Shown in pieces: positions 16,698 through 26,294 of a stretch of DNA of 64,000 bases; position 1 is the first letter of the stretch; the number at the start of each line of letters is the position of its first letter. Origin of the DNA: Noviherbaspirillum aridicola (GTDB lineage Bacteria > Pseudomonadota > Gammaproteobacteria > Burkholderiales > Burkholderiaceae_D); contig NZ_BPMK01000003.1 of NCBI RefSeq assembly GCF_019656455.1, positions 62,001 through 126,000 of the forward strand, given 5' to 3'. The notes beneath the pieces were generated by a model. That model did no database searches. It was given only the letters and a program-made list of their open reading frames with translations, and was not told where the DNA came from. The translations under genes and the position numbers were made by a program.

Positions 16698-18985
16698 AAA
16701 AAAATCCATCAGCATCCACATCGGGCAAGGGCGGCTGGCGCCGCCTCGGAGCAACCGCACTGCTGGCCTGTTTCATCGCCGGCCAGCCCGTGGTCGTTCA
16801 TGCCCAGGATCCCTCGTCCAACCAGGCTACCCTCAACTTCGTCGGCGCCGACATCGAGTCGGTGGTGAAGGCGATCGGGCATTACACCCGCACCACCTTC
16901 ATCATCGATCCGCGGGTCAAGGGCACGATCAACCTGGTCTCGGAAAAGCCGGTCACCAAGCCGCAGGCGCTCGACATGCTCGGCTCCGCGCTGCGGCTGC
17001 AGGGCTATGCGATGGTCAGGAGCGGCAATGTCACCAAGGTGGTGCCCGAGGCCGAGGCCAAGCTGCAGGCGGGGCCGATCCAGACCGGCGAGGTGCGCGG
17101 CGACCAGATCGCGACCCAGATCTTCCGGCTCAACTATGAATCGGCCAACAACCTGGTGCAGATCCTGCGCCCGCTGATCTCGCCCAACAACACCATCAAC
17201 GTCAACCCCGGCAACAACAGCATCGTCATCACCGACTATGCGGACAACCTGCGCCGGCTCAGCCGCATCATCGCCTCGCTCGACATGCCGGCGACCGGCG
17301 ACATGGACGTGGTGCCGATCCAGCATGCGGTGGCGAGTGACATCGCGGTCATGGTCAACCGTCTGATGGAGCAGGGCGCCGCGGCGCCCGGCGCCGCCGA
17401 TCCCGGCCGGGTGCTGGTGCTGGCCGATACCCGCACCAATTCCCTGATCATCCGCGCGCCGTCGCCGGCCCGCGCCAACCTTGCCAAGTCGCTGATCATG
17501 AAGCTCGATCAGCCGACCGCGCAGCCGGGCAACGTGCACGTGGTCTACCTGCGCAATGCCGACGCCGTGCGGCTGGCGCAGACGCTGCGCGCGGTGGTGG
17601 CCGCCGATTCGTCCACCCAGACCGGCCAGGCGACCCCGCAGCAGAACCAGCCGCAGCAGCAGAACACCGCCTTCGGCAACCAGGGCAACCAGCAGGGCGG
17701 CGGCCTCGGCCAGGGCGCGATGTCGCCCTCCGGCCAGCCGACCCCGACCGCGCTGCCGACCGGCGGTCCTGGCGGCTTCATCCAGGCCGACCCGGCGACC
17801 AACACGATCATCATCACCGCCAGCGAGGCGGTCTACCGCAACCTGCGCACCGTGATCGACCAGCTCGACGCGCGCCGCGCCCAGGTCTACGTGGAATCGC
17901 TGATCGTCGAAGTGTCGGCCGAGAAGGCGGCCGAACTCGGCGTGCAATGGCTGGGCCTGTCGGGAGACGAAGGAAGCCGCTACCGCGTCGGCGGCGGCAC
18001 CGCATTCTCCGCCGGCGGCAACAACATCATCAACCAGGCGGTCACCGCCTACGGCCGCAACGTCGGCGGCGCGGCCGCCGGCGCGCTGCAGGCACCCGGC
18101 AACGGCCTCACGCTCGGCGTGTTCCGCCAGATCAACGGCGCGCTCGGCCTCGGCGCGCTGGCCCGCGCACTCGAATCCGACGCCGGTGCCAACATCCTGT
18201 CGATTCCGAACCTGATCACGCTCGACAACGAAGAAGCGCGCATCATCGTCGGCCAGAACGTGCCCTTCATCACCGGCCAGTACACCACGCAGGCTTCGGG
18301 CGGCGCCGCCGGCGTCAATCCCTTCCAGACGGTCGAGCGGCGCGACGTCGGCCTGTCGCTGCGCGTGCGCCCGCAGATCTCCGAGGGCGGCACCATCAAG
18401 CTGGCGATCTACCAGGAGACCTCCAGCATCCGCGATACCACCAATGCGGCCGGCATCATTACCAACAAGCGCTCGATCGAATCCAACGTGCTGGTCGACG
18501 ACGGCCAGATCATCGTGCTCGGCGGCCTGATCCAGGAAGAAGGCCAGGACGGCAACGAGAAAGTCCCGGGCCTGGGCGACGTGCCGGTGCTGGGAAATCT
18601 CTTCAAATATCAGACCCGGCGGAACACCAAGACCAATTTGATGGTCTTCCTCCGTCCGACCGTGATTCGCACCGCCGAGCAGAGCGTGGACGTGATGGCA
18701 AACCGTTACGACTACATCCGCGGCGTGCAGGCGCAGGGCCAGAATCCCAATCCCCTGCTGCTGCCGAACGCGGTGCCGCCGACCCTGCCGCCGATGCAGG
18801 ACGGCCGTCCGGTCGGCGGCGCGATGCTCAACATCGAGCCGCGCAGCCCGCAGCAGCCGCAACAGGGACAGACGCAGCAGCCGCTCCAGCAGCCGCTGCC
18901 GCAGCAGCCCGGCGTGCCCGCCGCGCCCGCGCCCAACCCGAACAGCCCGGCCCCGCCCGGGCAGAACCCGAACAGACTGCAGTAA
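16694..18985 (+). CDS. gspD: Type II secretion secretin GspD
   Basis: The outer-membrane channel, 763 residues. It has a signal peptide ending at about residue 37 (VVVHAQ), then the N0-N3 domains (ATLNFVGADIESVVKAIG, VKGTINLVSEKPV), and the secretin domain with VPGLGDVPVLGNLFKY near residue 650. Two low-complexity regions stand out: a Gln/Asn/Gly/Pro-rich linker at about residues 310-360 in the N3 region, and a Pro/Gln-rich C-terminal tail of about 80 residues. That tail could hold a pilotin-binding S region, but no pilotin gene is nearby. It lies 18 bp before gspE. Confidence 0.97.
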   Translation: MKKNPSASTSGKGGWRRLGATALLACFIAGQPVVVHAQDPSSNQATLNFVGADIESVVKAIGHYTRTTFIIDPRVKGTINLVSEKPVTKPQALDMLGSALRLQGYAMVRSGNVTKVVPEAEAKLQAGPIQTGEVRGDQIATQIFRLNYESANNLVQILRPLISPNNTINVNPGNNSIVITDYADNLRRLSRIIASLDMPATGDMDVVPIQHAVASDIAVMVNRLMEQGAAAPGAADPGRVLVLADTRTNSLIIRAPSPARANLAKSLIMKLDQPTAQPGNVHVVYLRNADAVRLAQTLRAVVAADSSTQTGQATPQQNQPQQQNTAFGNQGNQQGGGLGQGAMSPSGQPTPTALPTGGPGGFIQADPATNTIIITASEAVYRNLRTVIDQLDARRAQVYVESLIVEVSAEKAAELGVQWLGLSGDEGSRYRVGGGTAFSAGGNNIINQAVTAYGRNVGGAAAGALQAPGNGLTLGVFRQINGALGLGALARALESDAGANILSIPNLITLDNEEARIIVGQNVPFITGQYTTQASGGAAGVNPFQTVERRDVGLSLRVRPQISEGGTIKLAIYQETSSIRDTTNAAGIITNKRSIESNVLVDDGQIIVLGGLIQEEGQDGNEKVPGLGDVPVLGNLFKYQTRRNTKTNLMVFLRPTVIRTAEQSVDVMANRYDYIRGVQAQGQNPNPLLLPNAVPPTLPPMQDGRPVGGAMLNIEPRSPQQPQQGQTQQPLQQPLPQQPGVPAAPAPNPNSPAPPGQNPNRLQ

Positions 18986-19003
18986 CAAAGGATGAGCAAC
19001 ACC

Positions 19004-20431
19004 ATGACCGACGCCCGACTTCTTCCCTATGCCTTCGCACGCGACCACGCCGTGCTGGCGCGCCGCAGCGAGTCCGCGGCCAATGCGATCGAGCTCTGGG
19101 TGTCGGAAACGACGGCGCCCTCGGCGATTTCCGAGGTCAGCCGCCGTTTCGGCCGCGTCAAGCTGAAGTCGCTGACCCGCGAAGAGCTGGAGGCGGCCAT
19201 CGCCAAGGCCTACGCCAATTCCGGCAGCGACGCCGCGCAGGTGGTGGACGAGGTGGAGTCCGACCTCGACCTCGCCAAGCTGATGCTCGACATGCCGGCG
19301 ATCGAGGACCTGCTGGAATCGGCCGACGACGCGCCGGTGATCCGCATGATCAACGCGCTGCTGACCCAGGCCCTGCGCGAAGAGGCGTCCGATATCCATA
19401 TCGAACCGTTCGAGCAGGTGTCGGTGGTGCGCTTCCGCGTCGATGGCGCGCTGCGCGACGTCGTGCGGCCGAAGAAGGCGATCCACGCCTCGCTGATCTC
19501 CCGCATCAAGATCATGGCCCAGCTCGACATCGCCGAGAAGCGCCTGCCGCAGGATGGCCGCATCGCGCTGCGCGTCGGCGGCAAGGCGGTCGACGTGCGT
19601 GTCTCCACGCTGCCCACCGGCCATGGCGAGCGCGCGGTGCTGCGTCTGCTCGACAAGGAAGGCGGCCGCATGGACCTGAGCCATCTCGGCATGAGCCCCG
19701 ACGTGCAGCAGCGCTTCGACAAACTGATCAGCCAGCCGCACGGCATCGTGCTGGTGACCGGGCCGACCGGTTCGGGCAAGACCACCACGCTCTATGCGGC
19801 GCTCACCAAGCTCAACGCGCCGGCGACCAACATCCTGACGGTGGAAGACCCGATCGAATACGAGCTGGCCGGCGTCGGCCAGACGCAGGTCAACGCCCGC
19901 ATCGACATGACCTTCGCCAAGGCCCTGCGCGCGATCCTGCGCCAGGATCCGGACGTCATCATGATCGGCGAGATCCGCGACCTGGAAACCGCGCAGATCG
20001 CGGTGCAGGCCTCGCTCACCGGCCACCTGGTGCTGGCGACGCTGCACACCAACGATTCCGCCGCCGCGATCACGCGTCTGCTCGACATGGGCATCGAGCC
20101 CTTCCTGCTGTCATCCTCGCTGCTCGGCGTGGTCGCCCAGCGCCTGGTGCGCAAGCTGTGCCCGGTGTGCCGCCGCCATGACGGCCACGAGTGGCACGCG
20201 GTCGGCTGCGACAAGTGCGGCATGACCGGCTACCAGGGACGGGTCGGCATCTATGAACTGCTGGAGACCACGGACGAAATCCGCTCGCAGATCCACGACC
20301 GCGCGCCGGAGTCCGAGATCCGCGTCACCGCGCAGCGCAACGGCATGCGCACCATGCGCGAGGACGGCGATCGCTGGCTCGCCGACGGCACCACCACGCT
20401 GGCCGAACTGCTGCGGGTCGCCAAGGAGTAA
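19004..20431 (+). CDS. gspE: Type II secretion ATPase GspE
   Basis: A hexameric cytoplasmic ATPase powering pseudopilus assembly. The Walker A GPTGSGKTTTLYAAL lies at about residue 250, with the Asp box EASDIHIEPFE, Walker B VIMIGEIRD and His box TGHLVLATLHTNDS. A zinc tetracysteine module is present (LCPVC ... CDKCG, about residues 385-410), as in the GspE/PilB family. ATG 19004 (MTDARLLPY) has AAAGGA upstream; an in-frame ATG at 18992 overlaps that site and is less likely. The product is 475 residues. Confidence 0.96.
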   Translation: MTDARLLPYAFARDHAVLARRSESAANAIELWVSETTAPSAISEVSRRFGRVKLKSLTREELEAAIAKAYANSGSDAAQVVDEVESDLDLAKLMLDMPAIEDLLESADDAPVIRMINALLTQALREEASDIHIEPFEQVSVVRFRVDGALRDVVRPKKAIHASLISRIKIMAQLDIAEKRLPQDGRIALRVGGKAVDVRVSTLPTGHGERAVLRLLDKEGGRMDLSHLGMSPDVQQRFDKLISQPHGIVLVTGPTGSGKTTTLYAALTKLNAPATNILTVEDPIEYELAGVGQTQVNARIDMTFAKALRAILRQDPDVIMIGEIRDLETAQIAVQASLTGHLVLATLHTNDSAAAITRLLDMGIEPFLLSSSLLGVVAQRLVRKLCPVCRRHDGHEWHAVGCDKCGMTGYQGRVGIYELLETTDEIRSQIHDRAPESEIRVTAQRNGMRTMREDGDRWLADGTTTLAELLRVAKE

Positions 20432-20440
20432 GGAGGCGCC

Positions 20441-21661
20441 ATGCCCGCATTCCGCTATGAAGCCGTCGACGCCGCCGGCGCCACCCGCAAGGGTGTGATC
20501 AATGCCGACAGCCCGCGCGGCGCGCGCTCGGACCTCCGCGCCCAGGGCCTGGTGCCGATCGTGGTCGACGCCATCGCCGCCCAGGTCGATGAACTCGGCC
20601 ACGCCCGGAGCCGCGCCTTCGGCGACAAGCTGTCGACCACCGAACTCGCGCTGTTCACCCGCCAGCTCGCCAGTCTGCTGGAAGCCAGCCTGCCGCTGGA
20701 GCAGGCATTCACGGCGCTGCTCGAACAGGCGGAGCGCACCTATGTGCGCGACCTCGTCGCCTCCATCCGCTCCGAGGTGATGGGCGGCTCATCGCTGTCG
20801 GACGCGCTGTCCCGCCATCCGCGCGACTTCACCGACATCTACCGCGCGCTGGTGGCCTCGGGCGAGCAGATCGGCCAGCTGTCGCGCGTGCTCTCGCGCC
20901 TGGCCGACTACATCGAGCGCCGCAACTCGCTGGTGCAGAAGGTGCGGCTCGCCTTCACCTATCCCGCCATCGTCACCGTGGTCGCCTTCGCGATCGTGAT
21001 CTTCCTGCTCGCCTACGTGGTGCCGCAGATCGTCTCGGTGTTCGCCAACACCAAGCAGAAGCTGCCGCTGCTGACGGTGATCATGCTGGCGATTTCCGAT
21101 TTCGTGCGCGCCTACGGATGGATCGTCGCGCTCGGCGCGGTCGGCGCCTTCCTCGCCTGGCGCAGGGCGCTGAAGAATCCCGACATCAAGTATCGCTGGC
21201 ACCGCTGGCTGCTGACCGCGCCGCTGTACGGCAAGTTCGAGCGCAGCCTGAACACCGCGCGCTTCGCCAGCACGCTGGCCATCACCACCGGTTCCGGCGT
21301 GCCCATCCTGCGTGCGCTGCAGACCAGCCGCGACACGCTGTCCAACGTGGCGATGCGCGAACAGGTGGAGGACGCGACCACCAGCGTGCGCGAGGGCGTC
21401 GGCCTGGCGCGGGCGCTGTCGGCGCACAAGCATTTTCCGCCGATGCTGGTGCACATGATCCGCGCCGGCGAGGCCACGGGGGAACTGCCAGCCATGCTCG
21501 AGCGCGCCTCCAACGCGCAGGAAGCGGACCTGGAGCGGCGCGCACTGACCATCGCGGGCCTGCTCGAGCCGGCGCTGATCCTGGTCATGGGCGTGGTGGT
21601 GCTGCTGATCGTGCTGGCCGTGCTGATGCCGATCATCGAGATCAACCAGCTGGTGCGCTGA
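20441..21661 (+). CDS. gspF: Type II secretion inner-membrane platform protein GspF
   Basis: The 406-residue polytopic platform protein. Two GspF domains each carry the L-x-LF-TRQLA-x-LL-x-A/S pattern (first copy TELALFTRQLASLLEASLPL at about residues 67-86; second in ARFASTLAITTGSGVPILRAL). Three membrane segments are visible, the last being LILVMGVVVLLIVLAVLMPI. It starts 9 bases after the gspE stop, with an AGGAGG ribosome site. Confidence 0.96.
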   Translation: MPAFRYEAVDAAGATRKGVINADSPRGARSDLRAQGLVPIVVDAIAAQVDELGHARSRAFGDKLSTTELALFTRQLASLLEASLPLEQAFTALLEQAERTYVRDLVASIRSEVMGGSSLSDALSRHPRDFTDIYRALVASGEQIGQLSRVLSRLADYIERRNSLVQKVRLAFTYPAIVTVVAFAIVIFLLAYVVPQIVSVFANTKQKLPLLTVIMLAISDFVRAYGWIVALGAVGAFLAWRRALKNPDIKYRWHRWLLTAPLYGKFERSLNTARFASTLAITTGSGVPILRALQTSRDTLSNVAMREQVEDATTSVREGVGLARALSAHKHFPPMLVHMIRAGEATGELPAMLERASNAQEADLERRALTIAGLLEPALILVMGVVVLLIVLAVLMPIIEINQLVR

Positions 21662-21698
21662 GCATGGGCACGACCGGCTACAAGGGAGAAAAAACAAA

Positions 21699-22454
21699 AT
21701 GAGGCGCCTGCCGCTGGTCGCGAGTTTCCTGCTGTTCATTCTGCTGTGCGCGTCCGCCGCGTACTGGGCGATGCAGCTGTTCAAGCCGCCGCTGAGGCCG
21801 GTCGCGGCGCCACCCCGCGCCGCGCAGCCGGAGATCCGGCCGCAGGCCGCCGCCGCGCTGTTCGGAGCGCGCAGCCGTGCGGTCGCCGCCGCCAGCAACT
21901 ACCAGCTGCGGGGCGTGATCTTCTCCGGCAGCCCGCGCGACAGCGTGGCCATCATCAGCGCCGACGGCAAGCCGGCGCAGGCATTCAGGGTGGAGTCGGA
22001 AATCGTGCCGGGGGTGACGGTGAAGGAAGTGCACCGCGGCTACGTGCTGATCGCCGAGGGCGGCGCGACCAAGCGCATCGAACTGCCGGAAGACGCGCCG
22101 GCGCAGGCCGGCGGCGTCACCGTCAATCCCGCCCTGCCGCCGGTGACGCGCACGCCGGTGCCGACGCCGGCCGTGCCGCCGCCGACCCGGGCCCAGACCG
22201 CCGCATCCGGCGGCGCGGTGCCGCCGATCGGACCGCAACAGGGCGCGGCCCAGCCGGGCACGCCCAACAATCCGCCGCCGCCTCAGCCGCCAGCGGTGCC
22301 GCAGCCCGCGCCGCAGCAGGCGCCGATGGGCAATACCACCGCGCCGCCGCCGAACATGGGCTTCGTGCCGCCGCAGACGCCGGTGACCGACGGGCTCGCC
22401 GCGCCGCCGCCCCCGATGGCCACGCCGCCCGGCGCCACGCCGGGACAGCAGTAA
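21699..22454 (+). CDS. gspC: GspC-like type II secretion protein with proline-rich tail
   Basis: A 251-residue protein with an N-terminal membrane helix (VASFLLFILLCASAAYWAMQ) and a homology-region domain typical of GspC (LFGARS, YQLRGVIFSGSPRDSVAIIS, GVTVKEVHRGYVLI), which links GspD to the inner-membrane platform. In place of a PDZ or coiled C-terminal domain it ends in about 110 residues rich in Pro, Ala, Gln and Thr. Its position as the last gene after gspF is notable because gspC usually heads the operon or stands apart. Assignment rests on the central domain and context. Confidence 0.85.
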   Translation: MRRLPLVASFLLFILLCASAAYWAMQLFKPPLRPVAAPPRAAQPEIRPQAAAALFGARSRAVAAASNYQLRGVIFSGSPRDSVAIISADGKPAQAFRVESEIVPGVTVKEVHRGYVLIAEGGATKRIELPEDAPAQAGGVTVNPALPPVTRTPVPTPAVPPPTRAQTAASGGAVPPIGPQQGAAQPGTPNNPPPPQPPAVPQPAPQQAPMGNTTAPPPNMGFVPPQTPVTDGLAAPPPPMATPPGATPGQQ

Positions 22455-22477
22455 GCCGCCTCAGTCATCCCCGGGAT

Positions 22478-22660
22478 TCAGGAAAACCGTTTCAGCAGCC
22501 GCTCGTGCAGGCGGGCAGGGGCCGGTCCGCGCGCGGCGCCGCCGCCCGCGGGCTTTTGCCCGGCCGCCGGCACCGCGGGCTTGCGCGCCTTGCCCGCCTT
22601 CTGCGAGGGCTCGACGCGTATCGTCATCTTCTGACGCTTGGCGAGTGCCTTGTTTGCCAT
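22478..22660 (-). CDS. Small basic hypothetical protein downstream of hslU
   Basis: A 60-residue, strongly basic product (MANKALAKRQKMTIRVEP then a Lys/Ala/Pro/Gly-rich stretch ending LHERLLKRFS). Its ATG lies 3 bases after the hslU stop on the same strand, so it would be translated from the hslVU message. No domain is recognised. Codon use looks like that of a real gene at both ends, while the middle is low complexity. It may be a true small protein or a chance frame. Confidence 0.45.
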   Translation of the reverse strand: MANKALAKRQKMTIRVEPSQKAGKARKPAVPAAGQKPAGGGAARGPAPARLHERLLKRFS

Positions 22661-22663
22661 GAC

Positions 22664-24004
22664 TTACAGAACGTAGCGCGACAGGTCTTCATCCACCGCC
22701 AGCGCGCCGAGCTTGTCGTCGACATAGGCGGCATCGATGGCGATGGTGTCGCCGCTGGCGTCGGTCGCGGTAAACGAAATCTCTTCCAGCAGCTTTTCCA
22801 TCACCGTGTACAGGCGGCGCGCGCCGATGTTCTCGGTCTTCTCGTTGACCGAGTAGGCGATCGCCGCGATGCGCGAAATGCCGTCGGGCGTGAAGTTCAC
22901 CTGCACCCCCTCGGTCTGCAGCAGCGCCTCGTACTGGCGGGTCAGGCAGGCGTCGGTGCTGGTGAGGATGCGTTCGAAGTCGGCGGTGGACAGCGACTCC
23001 AGCTCGACGCGGATCGGAAAGCGTCCCTGCAGCTCCGGGATCAGGTCCGACGGCTTGGCGAGGTGGAAGGCGCCGGATGCGATGAACAGGATGTGATCGG
23101 TGCGGATCATCCCGTACTTGGTGTTGACCGTGGTGCCCTCGACCAGCGGCAGCAGGTCGCGCTGCACGCCGGCGCGCGAGACGTCCGCGCCGCCCGTCTC
23201 CGAACGGGTCGCGATCTTGTCGATCTCGTCGAGGAACACGATGCCGTTCTGCTCGACGTTGGCGATCGCCTTCTGGCGCAGCTCGTCTTCATTGACCAGC
23301 TTGGCCGCTTCTTCCTCGACCAGCAGCTTCATCGCCTCCCGGATCTTGAGCTTGCGCTTCTTCTTGCGCGCGCCGCCCAGGCCGGAGAACATCGACTTGA
23401 TCTGCTCGGTCATCTCTTCCATGCCGGGCGGCGCCATGATCTCCATGTGCGGCACGGTGTCGGCCACCTCGATCTCCACCTCGCGGTCGTCGAGCGCGCC
23501 TTCGCGCAGGCGCTTGCGGAAGGTCTGACGGGTAGCGTTGCCGCCGCCGTCCTCGCCGGTGCTGGGCGTGCTGGAGAATCCGAAGTCGCGCGGAGGCGGC
23601 AGCAGGATGTCGAGCACCCGGTCTTCCGCCGCATCCTCGGCGCGCGCGCGCACCTTGCGCATCTCGGCTTCGCGGGTCTGCTTGATGCCGATCTCGGCCA
23701 GGTCGCGCACGATGGTGTCGACGTCGCGGCCCACATAGCCGACCTCGGTGAACTTGGTCGCCTCGATCTTGATGAAGGGCGCATCGGCCAGCTTGGCCAG
23801 GCGGCGCGCGATCTCGGTTTTGCCGACGCCGGTCGGTCCGATCATCAGGATGTTCTTCGGCGTGATTTCATGCCGCAGCGGCTCGGCCACCTGCTGCCGG
23901 CGCCAGCGGTTGCGCAGCGCAATCGCCACCGCGCGCTTGGCGCGTCCCTGGCCGACGACATGCTTGTCCAGTTCGGACACGATTTCTTGCGGAGTCATGT
24001 TCAT
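22664..24004 (-). CDS. hslU: HslU ATPase subunit of the HslVU protease
   Basis: The 446-residue AAA+ unfoldase that feeds substrates to HslV. It shows [32 protein letters not shown]-type N-terminus (in part), the Walker [14 protein letters not shown] at about residue 53-65, Walker [13 protein letters not shown], and the pore motif GYVGRDV. The C-terminus ends SRYVL, close to the conserved tail that docks into HslV. GGAG precedes the first ATG (24004). It is 16 bases downstream of hslV. Confidence 0.97.
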   Translation of the reverse strand: MNMTPQEIVSELDKHVVGQGRAKRAVAIALRNRWRRQQVAEPLRHEITPKNILMIGPTGVGKTEIARRLAKLADAPFIKIEATKFTEVGYVGRDVDTIVRDLAEIGIKQTREAEMRKVRARAEDAAEDRVLDILLPPPRDFGFSSTPSTGEDGGGNATRQTFRKRLREGALDDREVEIEVADTVPHMEIMAPPGMEEMTEQIKSMFSGLGGARKKKRKLKIREAMKLLVEEEAAKLVNEDELRQKAIANVEQNGIVFLDEIDKIATRSETGGADVSRAGVQRDLLPLVEGTTVNTKYGMIRTDHILFIASGAFHLAKPSDLIPELQGRFPIRVELESLSTADFERILTSTDACLTRQYEALLQTEGVQVNFTPDGISRIAAIAYSVNEKTENIGARRLYTVMEKLLEEISFTATDASGDTIAIDAAYVDDKLGALAVDEDLSRYVL

Positions 24005-24020
24005 GGTGTCTCGCTCCGGG

Positions 24021-24557
24021 TTATTCGAGGGTTTCGATGATGTGCGACAGATTGGTGTAGATGCAGAGTTCGCCGGCGATGGTGAGCGCCTTGCTGACGA
24101 TCTCCTTCGGCGCCAGTTCGGTGTTTTCCTGCAGCGCCTTGGCGGCGGACTGGGCGTAGACGCCGCCGGAGCCGATGGCCCCGATGCCGGCTTCCGGTTC
24201 GAGCACGTCGCCGTTGCCGGTGATGATCAGTGTCGATTCACGGTCGGCCACCAGCAGCATCGCTTCGAGCCTGCGCAGGATGCGGTCGGTGCGCCAGTCC
24301 TTGGCAAGCTCGACCGAGGAGCGCATCAGGTTGCCCTGGTGCTTTTCCAGCTTGGCCTCGAAGCGCTCGAGCAGCGTGAAGGCGTCCGCCGTGCCGCCGG
24401 CGAAACCGGCGAGGACCTTGCCCTGATACAGCTTGCGCACCTTGCGCGCGGTACCCTTCATGACGACATTGCCGAGCGTGACCTGGCCGTCCCCGCCGAG
24501 CGCGACGACGTTGCCGCGCCGTACGGAGAGGATGGTGGTGCCGTGAAATTGTTCCAT
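24021..24557 (-). CDS. hslV: HslV peptidase subunit of the HslVU protease
   Basis: A 178-residue threonine peptidase that forms a double hexamer capped by HslU. A short propeptide MEQFHG precedes the catalytic Thr of [38 protein letters not shown] and GNGDVLEPE are family hallmarks. Length is standard. It is co-directional with hslU and the upstream STAS gene, 81 bp away. Confidence 0.97.
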   Translation of the reverse strand: MEQFHGTTILSVRRGNVVALGGDGQVTLGNVVMKGTARKVRKLYQGKVLAGFAGGTADAFTLLERFEAKLEKHQGNLMRSSVELAKDWRTDRILRRLEAMLLVADRESTLIITGNGDVLEPEAGIGAIGSGGVYAQSAAKALQENTELAPKEIVSKALTIAGELCIYTNLSHIIETLE

Positions 24558-24638
24558 GCTTGCCTCAGATAACCCCGCCCTGCGGTAATTGGCTGCAGGT
24601 GAGGGCGGCAGGCGGGATTACAAGTAGGCCGGGGCGCC

Positions 24639-26045
24639 CTAGCTCTTGCGCGGAACCACGCGGGCCATGGCGTCCAGCCCGATCACGTGGAACAGTTCGG
24701 TGACCAGGTGATTGACGTGCTGGAATTCCAGGGACTTGCCGACGCCGCAGAAGGGACCGAGTCCGGTGAGCAGCCTGCCCGCGGCGTTGAAGTCGACGCG
24801 CTGCAGGCGCGAACAGTCGATCACGGTGACTTCATGCTCGTCGGACCAGGCGGCAATGGCGAGGATCAGCTCATCGACCCGGCCCTCGACGATTTTCGGC
24901 ATCGCAAAGGCTTCGGCGGTTTCCGGCGCCGATTCGCCGGCCGCGGTGGTCACCTTGCCCTGCGGCGCGGTGAAGGCGGGCGGGGATACCTCGAAGGTCA
25001 CGCAATAGTCGATGCTGGTTTCCTCGAATTCCTGCTCGCGATTGAGCAGGCGCAGGATTTCCAGCAACAGCAGCCAGGGGGCCTCGGTGTCTTCGCGGCG
25101 GCCGACCTGGATGATCGCGCGGATTTTTTCGGCGAGTTCCGAGGCGCCGACCAGGATCAGGTCATGCCCGGTCTTCTGCAGCTTGACGAGTTCATCCAGC
25201 AGCAGGGCGCAGCCCGCCGCGTCCACCTGGGCGACGCGCGCGAATTCCAGGCGCAGCGTGCGGTGGCTGGCGGCCAGGTTGCGGATGCGCTCCACCTGCT
25301 TGGCGCAGCCGGCGTCCAGGCTGGCCGGGAACGGTACCGCCGGCGTGGCGGCCTGCGCCGGAGGCGGCGCGGCATCCGCGCTTGCCGCCCAGCCGGGGGG
25401 AGAGGTCTCGAACTTGTTCGCGTACTCGATGGCGAGCTGCTCGAATTCCTGCTGCCTGCCGGCGAGCTGGTACAGGTCGAACAGCATCAGCCACGCGCGC
25501 GGCGCGGCGTCGCCCAGCCGGTCCTCGGCGATGGCCGCGGCCAGCATCTGTTCCACCAGCTCCTGCTGCCCGTTCGCATACAGGATCGCCGCTTCGCTGA
25601 TCACCGACTCGGCATCGGCGGAAGGCTCGGCCATCGCGCTGACCGCGGTCTGGCCGTCGAGCAGCATGACGGTGGTGTTGCCCATTTCGCTGGCCGGCGC
25701 ATCTGCGGTTTCGGGCCGGGAGGCGGTGGTGGGCGCGGTGTCGGGAGCAGGCCTGGAGGCGGTGCCGCGCGACGAGGGGCGCGGCTGGGTGGTGGGTACC
25801 GTCACGAACTCGGACGACATTTCGGATTCGATCGCATCGATCTTCAGGGCGGTGGCGCGTGCCGCATGCGGGTCGCGCTTGACGGCCGACGACCCGCCCT
25901 GCGACCTGGCGCTGCCCGACCGGCTGCCGCTGCCGCCGCTGCCGCTCTTGCCGCCGCTGCTGCTGCGCCTGGCACGGGCCGCGTCGTTTTCATCCGCAGC
26001 GGCCTCCTGCCGGTCCTTCTTCCCGAAAATCGAAAAAATCCCCAC
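24639..26045 (-). CDS. STAS-domain protein with duplicated helical module
   Basis: A 468-residue protein. It starts with GTG 26045, giving MGIFSIFGKKDRQE, supported by AAGGA 6-7 bases upstream; the longer frame is rejected. Residues 15-150 are Ser/Gly/Arg- and Ala/Thr/Pro-rich and likely disordered. Two repeats follow, each a helical motif (AWLMLFDLYQ..QEFEQLAIEYANKFE-SPP and APWLLLLEILRLLN..EFEETSIDYCVTFEVSPP) next to a STAS-like beta-alpha domain (VTVIDCSRLQRVDFNAAGRL in the second). STAS domains act in anti-sigma antagonism and other partner switching; the partner here is unknown. Confidence 0.7.
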   Translation of the reverse strand: MGIFSIFGKKDRQEAAADENDAARARRSSSGGKSGSGGSGSRSGSARSQGGSSAVKRDPHAARATALKIDAIESEMSSEFVTVPTTQPRPSSRGTASRPAPDTAPTTASRPETADAPASEMGNTTVMLLDGQTAVSAMAEPSADAESVISEAAILYANGQQELVEQMLAAAIAEDRLGDAAPRAWLMLFDLYQLAGRQQEFEQLAIEYANKFETSPPGWAASADAAPPPAQAATPAVPFPASLDAGCAKQVERIRNLAASHRTLRLEFARVAQVDAAGCALLLDELVKLQKTGHDLILVGASELAEKIRAIIQVGRREDTEAPWLLLLEILRLLNREQEFEETSIDYCVTFEVSPPAFTAPQGKVTTAAGESAPETAEAFAMPKIVEGRVDELILAIAAWSDEHEVTVIDCSRLQRVDFNAAGRLLTGLGPFCGVGKSLEFQHVNHLVTELFHVIGLDAMARVVPRKS

Positions 26046-26294
26046 GACTATCCTTGTCTGCTGCGAAGCGCTTCTTCCCGGTGCGGGAAGATGAGCGTTG
26101 CCGGTTTGGAAAGGTAACACAAGAAATTGCCGGCGGCCCATCATTACAGCCGCGGACAGAGGCTTTGTCAAACAGGCGACCGCCGGTTTTTGCAATCCTG
26201 CAACCGCCCGCCGGTATTCGCCGGCCGAAAAGCAAACAAGCGCACGTGCCGAGGCAACGTACGCTTGTCCTGGTGTGCGGCTGAAGCGACAGCC

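Noticed and set aside
16709-20047. Minus-strand open frame of over 1100 codons opposite gspD and gspE
   Set aside because: High GC at third codon positions removes stop codons on the antisense strand. Its product is rich in Arg, His, Gln and Asp with no domain, and gspD/gspE are certain.
24558-24638. Heat-shock (sigma-32) promoter before hslV (CTTGTA, 13 bases, CCCTCACC on the minus strand)
   Set aside because: The -35 is close to CTTGAA but the -10 half matches the CCCCATnT consensus at too few positions to claim.
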